Assembly: GCA_945875915.1 (NCBI GenBank)
Contig: CAMCMT010000004.1
Location: forward strand, 1 to 64,000
DNA: 64,000 nucleotides
Origin: Synechococcus sp. UW140
GTDB lineage: Bacteria > Cyanobacteriota > Cyanobacteriia > PCC-6307 > Cyanobiaceae
Direction: 5' to 3'
Each line of letters begins with the position of its first letter. Within the stretch, counting starts at the first letter, position 1. Position numbers and translations under genes: made by a program. Shown in pieces: positions 25,901 to 34,900 of this stretch. A model generated the notes under the pieces. The model did not search any database and was not told where the DNA came from. It saw only the letters and a list, made by a program, of their open reading frames with translations.

Positions 25901-28900
25901 GCACCGGTAATCTGGTGCTTGCCGGTGCCACGGCGGTGAACGGAGACGCCACAATCCTTGCCCCCAACCTAACGATTACGGCTTCGGGTGGCGTCATCAG
26001 CCGCAGTAACCTGTCGCTCAGCTCCACCGGCACTGCTACAGGCCAGGGTCTTTACTCAGCGGGCCTCCTTGTAGCCGGTGGCACAGTTAACACGCTCCTA
26101 TCAAATCTCAAGCCTCATAACGAAACGATTGAAACTTCAAGCAATCTCAGCCTGCGCGGTTCCAGCCTGCAGGAATCCAACTTACTGCTTGATTCCGCCT
26201 CATCAGCCAGCCTACGGTTGAGCGTTAGCCGCGATGCTGCCGATGCATTGGTGTTGGGCGGCATGACCTCCTGGAACGGCACCACCCAATCGGATGTGGT
26301 GGTGGCAGGTGCCTGGATCGCTGCCCCACATATCGTGATCACCACGCCCCAATCGCCTCGGCTCCTCCATGATTTAATCGCCCGGGATTCACTCACGATC
26401 ACAGCAAATAGCGCTACCAATTCCAGCATCCGCCTGTCGCCTTTAGCCCAGATCCAGCTCGGCAATGCCAATGGCAGCACCATCACCAGCTCACTCACCC
26501 TCAATGCCGCCAATGTTTCCATTCCTGGAGATCAGGCTGGTCTGGCGATTGAGTCGATCAGCCCCCTTCCCCAGAACTTCCTCAACGGCAAACTTGAAAG
26601 CGCCCTCAGTTTCAACCTGTCGGTAACGCGGTTGGCTTCTGGCACAGCAACCGGACTTGAGACCAAAACTTTCACCGCCTCGCTTGCAGCTCAACAATTC
26701 GCATCACTGCCAGCCCTGATTACTGCAATCAATAGTGCCATCAAAACGGCTGCCATAGCCGCAGGCCTGGTGGAAACTAACGGCGAAATACCCGTTGTGG
26801 ATCTGCGTGGTAGCAACGTAAGGATTGGTCTACGGCCCCCCTCAGGCTCCTACCGACTCAACTCCAGCCTGGCCCTGGCATTAAACACCACAAATTCCGT
26901 GGGATTGGGACAACTGGGTGACTTCTCGCTGCAGGCTGGCACAGTCAATGCCGTAGCACCGGCCACGATTCTAAGCCGGGCGGTTTCCACCAACCTCACG
27001 ATTGGATCGGCAACCAGCAACCTGTCCAACCTGCAATGGGATGGCGGACTGCGCAGCAGCAACAGTGATGCAAATAGCAGCCTGAGCTGGATCCTTCACC
27101 CAACGGCGAATGCCACTTTGAATCTCAATGCATCGATTGATGCGCCAATTGTAAGCCTTACCCCCAATGGTGGTACTGCTGGTAATGTTACAAACCTGCT
27201 CGGCAATCTCAACCTATTGGGTCGCACTAAATCGCTTGTGATTAGTCAGAGCGGCGATCTCAGCCTCGGTTCGCTTGCTGATACTACGGCTGCTAAGAAC
27301 CTGCAATCTCTGACCTACCGCTCAACCGCCGGCTCCCTCACCCTCGCAGGCAGCAATCCGACAAGCTTGATGCCTACCTACAGCAGTAGAGCCAACCTCA
27401 GCCTGGAGGCCCATGGCAATCTCACGATCGGCCAGGGCAACCAGGCGCTGCAGGTGCTGGCGCCAAGCCTCACTCTTAAGAGCAATGCCACCATCACCAT
27501 CGGTAGCGGTGCCATCCTTAAGGCCAGCACGAGCTCCAACCAAACGGCCTTTGCGATCACTGGCAAAACTGTAACCATTAAGGGCAGTCTGAACACGGAT
27601 TCAACGGCAAATACGTCCATCTCAGCGACTAATGGCAGTCTTAATCTGGATGCCAGTGCCAATCTTGTTGGCCTTAAGGGCAACCAAAGCTTCACTAGCG
27701 TGGGTGCCACGAGCGATCTCATTCAAGCGGCAGCTCTTGGCAGTAGCAATCTTACTGGCACGATCAAACTCACAGCAGGCCGTAATCTACAATCAACTGC
27801 TGCGATTACATCGACAACTGCTGTAACGATGGTTGCCACTACGGGCAATCTCACCACAGCCGCTGAACTGTTCACCACCAGCACAGGGGTTCTGATCGAC
27901 AAGCTTGGCTACCGGGTCAATGCCAATGGCAGTTTTGTCAATCAGGCCGGTGGCGTCCTTGCGGATTCAGAGCGACCCATCTTCGCGGATGTCGCCAACA
28001 ACCCCTACAGCGGTGGTGCGATTCGTACCTCCAGCTTCACCGCCCAGGCCAACAATGGCAGCATAAACTTGAATGGCTCCCTCTATCCAAGCGCCACGGC
28101 ATCCACGAGGCCCCTTTCAGTAACAGTCACAAACTTTGGTGAAAATGAAAATCAATTTACCATTACCAACCATGGCCTAAGCACAGGAACTGCTGTTCGC
28201 TATTACGGCAAACAATCTGGAGCCTTACTCCCCTTACAGGATGGTGGTCTCTACTACGTGATCCAAACAAGTGCCAATACCTTTAGATTAGCTGCTAGCG
28301 AGATAGACGCCCGCAATGGCATTAATGGTATTCCGATGTTACTCAGCAAAGCCGCTTCGCTGACAACAGGGCCCCTATGCACCTTTACCCCTGAATTAGT
28401 GCTTGGCAATAGCGCGGTCACTCTGAGAGCGAAGAGTATCGAGTTAAGTGGCAATCTTCAAAGCCAAACCCTATCGGCAAGCAGCAGCACTGGGAATATC
28501 AGCTTGGTGAAGGAGGCCTGGGTCTATACAGGCACCAGCAACTTCACAATCCCCACAAGTCAGCACCTCCAAATTGGCCGCACCCGCAGCGATCTGCGCC
28601 GCGCCATTCTTACCACCACCAACCTCAACCTCACCAATCCTAATAGCCTGTCCCTCAACGGCTTCCTCGACTTAACTCCAAGCGCTAATAGCTCCATGAC
28701 CACCCTATCGCTGAGTTCTGCTGCGATCACGGGTGAACTCACCACGACAGGCAACCTCACCCTCAACCTCACGGGCGGCCTCAGCGTCAGCAGGGCTGGC
28801 AGCATTGAAGCCGGTGGCGACCTAATCCTCAATGCGGCCAGTTTTAATCTTGACGCAGACGCCACCCGCCCCGGCTGGGAGCTGACCCAGATTCCGACCT

Positions 28901-31900
28901 TCACACCGATCATCGCCAATCAAAGCGTAGTGGTAGGCACAACCACTGCAGTTCAGCGGTTTGGCTTCTCCGGAGATGTAAAACTGCAGATCGATCCCTC
29001 CAGTGATGTGTTGACCTATGTAGGTGTGGATGGCAATGGGGTGCCCCATGGCCTCAACACAGACGACATCCTCTATTACCAAAATGGAGCCAGCAATGGC
29101 AGTGTTGGTCGCGCTGGCCTAACCAATACCAACACAACAGTGGCCGCTGAGGCAGTTGCCTACACTGTTGTTAAGCTCGACGATTACCGCTTCCAACTGA
29201 AGCGAAATGCTGTAGTTGTTGACCTCACCCAAGCAAATGGGGCAGGAGATTCCTTAGTTGGTCTCAATACGGTGAATCAAAGTGTGACATCGTATACAAC
29301 GGAAACCTTTGCAAATGGCACGGTTCCGGTCCAGGTTGGCAGTTCTTGGTACACCTATGATCTCGCCTTAAACCAAGATGCCTATTACCGCGCTGCTACT
29401 GGTGAAATTCGTGAGTACCTGGTGGCCGGATCTGACTTCACCACTAGCCAGATCCATTGGACAAACGGGGCACCCACTAGTAATCATACCTGGGAAAATT
29501 ACACCGATCAACAGCGCCAAGACGTTCTTGACCAGCTTGGCTACAAGCCTCTTTATGCCACAAACTTGACCAATATCAAATCAAATACGCTTCGTAATGG
29601 GGTAACGACATCGACGTCCGTCGCCAACCCCTGGACGAACGGTTCAAACAAAGTTTTGATGCCAACCAGTGGCTATTTGGCGGGCATGGCCATCGAAGGG
29701 AGTACCGATGCCCTCGCAAAAGTTGTCAGCAATGAAACCTTTGAAGGTTCCGCTGCATCGGCTACCCAAGGCTGGAGCTTTGCTTCTGGTAGTCCGACGC
29801 TGGCTAGCAGTTCAAGATTGTCCCAGTTCTTGGGTGGATTTGCCAATGGCCCTAAGGTTAACGGCCAAGATGCCTGGAAAACCTTTACGCTTGATGGAAG
29901 TGGCGGCACAGTGAGCTTTGACTTCCATCGCCTAGACACCTGGGATGGCGAAAGCTTCCGTGTCTATGCCAATGACCAAATTGCGTTAGAAACTAATTTT
30001 ACCTATTCAGATACATCGACCCCCAGATCTAGTACGACCAATGGATATGCCTGGACTATTACTCCTGTACGGAATTACGGAATTTTGGGTGGACTTGGCC
30101 AACTTGGTTGGTATGATCAAAGCTTCCGCGTCACAATCACGGTTCCCAATTCAATTACGTCCCTCAAGCTCGGCTTCGGCAGCAGTCTCGATCAGACTGC
30201 GGATGATGAGTCCTACGGCATCGACGCCCTCTCGGTTGTGAATGGTAGCCAGTATAGCGCTGAATCCAAGGGTTCCACGAGTAGCAGTGAAATTGTAGGC
30301 AGCTCCGTAGATAGTGCCAAGGTGCTTTACACCCAGACAAAGTCTGCACTGAAATCTACAACGTTAACGCAGACGATCAGCAATCCCAACGACCCGAATG
30401 CTGTTGCCCAAACGATCACAGCACAGGTTACGGACAACGAGCCTTTAGGTGGACCTGCCAGCGGCAGCGAATGGAGGGTTGGGGTTGACGATGCCGATGC
30501 CAGCCAAAGCCAGCGGAGCTATACCTTAAAGAGCTGGTCTCAAAATAATAATAGCGCTAATCTCTCGGTTTCCTTGCAGCGTACGACCAATCCATTGGAC
30601 GGAAGGACCTACTTCTCAGTAGATGAGAATGGGATTAATAGGCAAATCCAAGGTGGCAACCTCTACGCAGGTATCTACGACGGCTGGCAAACCCTAGGCG
30701 CTGCAAAAGTAGACGGTACCAATAAGCTGCTCTGGTACCACCAACCCTCCAACCAATCTCACTATTGGAATTTAGATTCAAATTGGAATTATGTTGGCTC
30801 TGGTGGTAGCTTCGCCGTTACCTCGGCTGACTCCTATAAACTGGAATCTCAGTTTAGAGTTGATATTAATCTTGATGGTATCATCGGCAATCCCAGCACT
30901 AGTGCTTTTGAAGACTTTGACTCGGTTTCCGGCTGGTCAACGGCAACCGGTGTCGCCTCAACTGCCTCGGACCCGGTCTTTGGCTCCTACATGGGCCCCT
31001 TTGCGAATGGAGCCAAGGTGGCTGGCCAAGATGTCTGGAAAAACTATAGTCTTCCTGCCACTGGTGGTACAATCAGTTTTGATTTCCTTCGCTTTGATAC
31101 CTGGGATGGCGAATCCTTTAATGTCTACGCTAATGACGCCCAAATCCTAAGCAGTTCTTTTGTATGGCACGAGAACGTTACTTCAGTTCGCTCAGGTTCG
31201 ACCAATGGTTTTAGCTGGACAATAACCCCTGTGAATAATTACGCCCAAGGTGGTAGAGTTAATCATTATGCTTTTTCACAACAGAGCTTCCGAGTTGTAA
31301 TTACAGTTCCGACCGGAGTCACCAATCTTAAGCTCGGCTTTGGCAGCACACTCGATCAGGGAAACAATGACGAGTCCTATGGGATTGACAATGTTTCTGT
31401 AACGAGTACTGCCGCTGTTACCCGCAGCCCCGACTGGGTATCGAACAGCACATTTAACACAACAATCAACCCTGGTTCTGGCTCTACAACGGCCTTTGGC
31501 TGGCATAAGGGCAATGCACCAGAGATCCCAGGGAACTCCAATATTGATGCCAACCAAAACCCCAACCTCTATGCGCCAGTAAGCGCCAGCACTAACCTTG
31601 ATTACATCAGAAGCACGGCATCCCTTAGTAATATTCAATCGGCTGGTACCTCAACCTACGATGTTGGCACCATCACAACCACCAGTGCTCCCATTGCCTA
31701 TGTGGCATCTAGTGGAGCAGCTAACTATGATGATGCCAAGGCCAAATCATTGGCATTGCAGAATCGGGTAACGAGCAGTGCTACGGGTTTGAGCCAAACC
31801 TTCACGGGTCTTTCCAGCCTGGCAAGGTTAACGAGCAAAGATCAGGCTGCTACGGCTGCTAGCCCTGCCATGGCGCAAAGGCCAGGAGGAGCTTGGTACT

Positions 31901-34900
31901 TTGTGGATGGCTATCAACCCGATGAGGCCTCTAGCTGGCGGTATCTCAATAACACTGAAATCAGGAGTGATTGGGGTGATGCCTCTAGTCAAACAACCAT
32001 TTCTGTAGCTGACCAGAATGAGCTCCAAAATATTGCCTATGGTTTAGGCGGAACGAGTTCCAATTTTGGTGCTGATACGACACTCATTTATGAGCAACGC
32101 TTTGAGAATGATGCTGCTGGCTTCTCCCATGACACACGCAGGGTAACGGGGCAAGGATCGCGTGGTACAATGTTGGGTCGATTTGATAACTGGAATAAAA
32201 CAACCTTAACTATTGGCGAAGGAACAGGCTTTGCTCTTGATAATAACAAATTCACCAAAGTTAACTTTGATTTCGTGAGGATTGATGACTGGTGGTACAA
32301 TAATATGGATTTCCAAATTAAGACTAATTTGGGCAATTATACGGTTCAACCTAATTTAAGAAGGGACGAAGCTAGCTCGTTTGTGGCACTGGACAGTAAT
32401 GGTTTTAGGATGAATTTTGAAGCCTATCAACACTCCAACTTTATGTTTGGTCAATGGTGGGATACGGCCTACCGTGTAACTCTAACAATGCCAAAGGGTG
32501 TTAGCAGGTTCTCAATAGATTTCCAGGGACATCTTAGCCAGGGTTGGGACAAGAGGTCTTGGGCGCTTGATGATGTTATCGTTAAGCAATCGGTTAGTGG
32601 CAATTATTTAACCACTGGCATTGGCACTGTTAGCCAGAGTTTCGCTAACTTGCCATGGGAAGGTGGGCGACCTAATGATGGTGGTTGGTCGAATCCAAAC
32701 CGTAATGATGAGAATTACCTTGCAATGGACAGTAGCAAAGCCAAATATAAACTCGATGGGAGTTTCGCTGATTTTGGGTATTCATCAACCCAGTATTATC
32801 TCGCACAATCCAGGACCGCCTGGGGAGAAAATCGCACCCTCCAAGAAACCTTTCATAATTACAAGTATGATTGGAAGTCCGTGAGCTGGAACGTAGTTGA
32901 TAAACGCAAAAATTTCAACTACAGCGTCACCTCAACGGCAACACCGATCACCGAACAACAGGTTGTTTACAGCCAAAGGGATGTGACCACCACCACGGTC
33001 GTCCCCACCCTAACTGCTAAGACAATAGATCAAAATGTGTATGAAACGCAAGCCGTTACAACCGGTGTTGTAACCACCTACAGCAACGACTTCAGGCTTT
33101 CCGATGAGGTGCGTTTTGATAGTATCAAAGGCAAGACTGTTAGGATTAACACCACATCTGCCAATGCCAGCCAAATTTCTGGCAGCATTAAATCTACGGC
33201 ACTCACCACTGATTCCGCCAGCGCATCGAACCTCGAGATCCGATCGACTGGGAGCCTTACCCTGGGGTCGAATGCTCCAGCCATCGTTAATCCACTTCAA
33301 TCAAACCTACTTGCCAATAGTTTCAACATTCAAGGCGCCGGTCTAACCGTTACCAAGAATGTGATGATCACTGGTAGTAATGGTAAGCAGGTTCAAAGCC
33401 TCAGCCTCAATGCTGGCAATGGCACCCTTACCCTGCTTAGCAGTCCGCATCCCGCTGAGCGGCTTGTGCTGAAGGGCCAAAACCTAATCCTGCCGGCCTC
33501 CGCCACAACAAAGCTCTATGCCAACGACATTGACATTGCCTCTGGCCTTACCTTCAAGGCGAATCAATCGCTGCTTAATGGCAAACTGGAACTCGCCATT
33601 AACAGCGATGGCAGCGGAACTGCATCAGGCGTAAGGCTCAATGGTGACGATGCCAGTAGCATCCAAACCTTTGATTCGCCCCTATCCGCCTGGACAACGG
33701 CTACGCCTGGATCGAGTGCCCCTCTCTACCTGTATAACCCAACCGGATCGGCCACCAACGTAGCCCTAGGTTCCTTTGCCAATGGCGCCAAGGCTTCCGG
33801 TCAAGATGTGTGGACCAACCTCAACTTCAATCATCAAGGTGGCACCATTAGTTTTGATCTCAAACGAGTTGATTCATGGGACCATGAAAGATTCTATGTA
33901 TTTGCCAATGACGTCGCCATTTTAGACACTGTTTTGGCCTGGGAGCTCAACGAGTCAGAGGTTCGTAGTGGTATTTCAGATGGCTATAGCTGGTCGATCA
34001 CACCGAATAATGATCGCATCGTAGGGTATGACGGTCGTTGGCGTGGTAGCAGCCAAACCTTCCGGGTTAGCATTAACGTCTCAACTGTAATTGGGTCGCT
34101 GAAGCTAGGCTTTGGTAGCAATCTTAGCTCAGCTTCGGATGACGAAGCCTACGCCATTGACAATATTAAGGCCACAACAACCCTAGGCCAAGTTCTAATG
34201 GATGAAAGCTTCGATTCGACCCTGGGCGGTTGGCAGCGGCCGAGCTCTGAGCATGGCTCGCCAATCCTGCGCCAAGGTTCTTCGGTTAGTTCCGATTATG
34301 TTATGGGGGACTTTGCCAACGGCGGCAAAGACAGTCTCGGACGGGATATTTGGCGCGATTTAAGCCTTTCTGGTGATGGTGCCAGTATTAGTTTCGATTT
34401 TCTACGCCTAGACAGTTGGGATGGCGAAACATTCAAGATCTATGCCAACAATGAGTTGATCGCCTCAATTCCGTTCCTCTATTCACGCAATGAATCAACG
34501 CCGATCAGTGGCACTACGGCCAGTGGCTATCGTTACGCAATGGTGCCCTTGACGACTTTGGACCTGAATGGGAACGCTCTCGTTGACCAAAAATTCAAAG
34601 TCGTTATCGATGTGCCGGTTGCTGTTACAACGTTAAGGATCGGTTTCGGCAGCACGCTTGACCAGAATTCTACCGATGAAAGCTGGGCTATTGATAATTT
34701 CCGCGTCAATGACACGCTGTATGTGTCCGCACTTCCCACCGCGTCTGCCACTCGAGCTGCAATCCCGATTGAGATTATTGCCACTGGCAATGTGATGCTA
34801 CCCAATAGCACTACAAATGATCTCAATTCAAGTAACGACCTAGCAATTTCAGTTCAAACTCGTGGCTCGATTAGCAAAGGGTTGCCCTACAATTCCCAAA

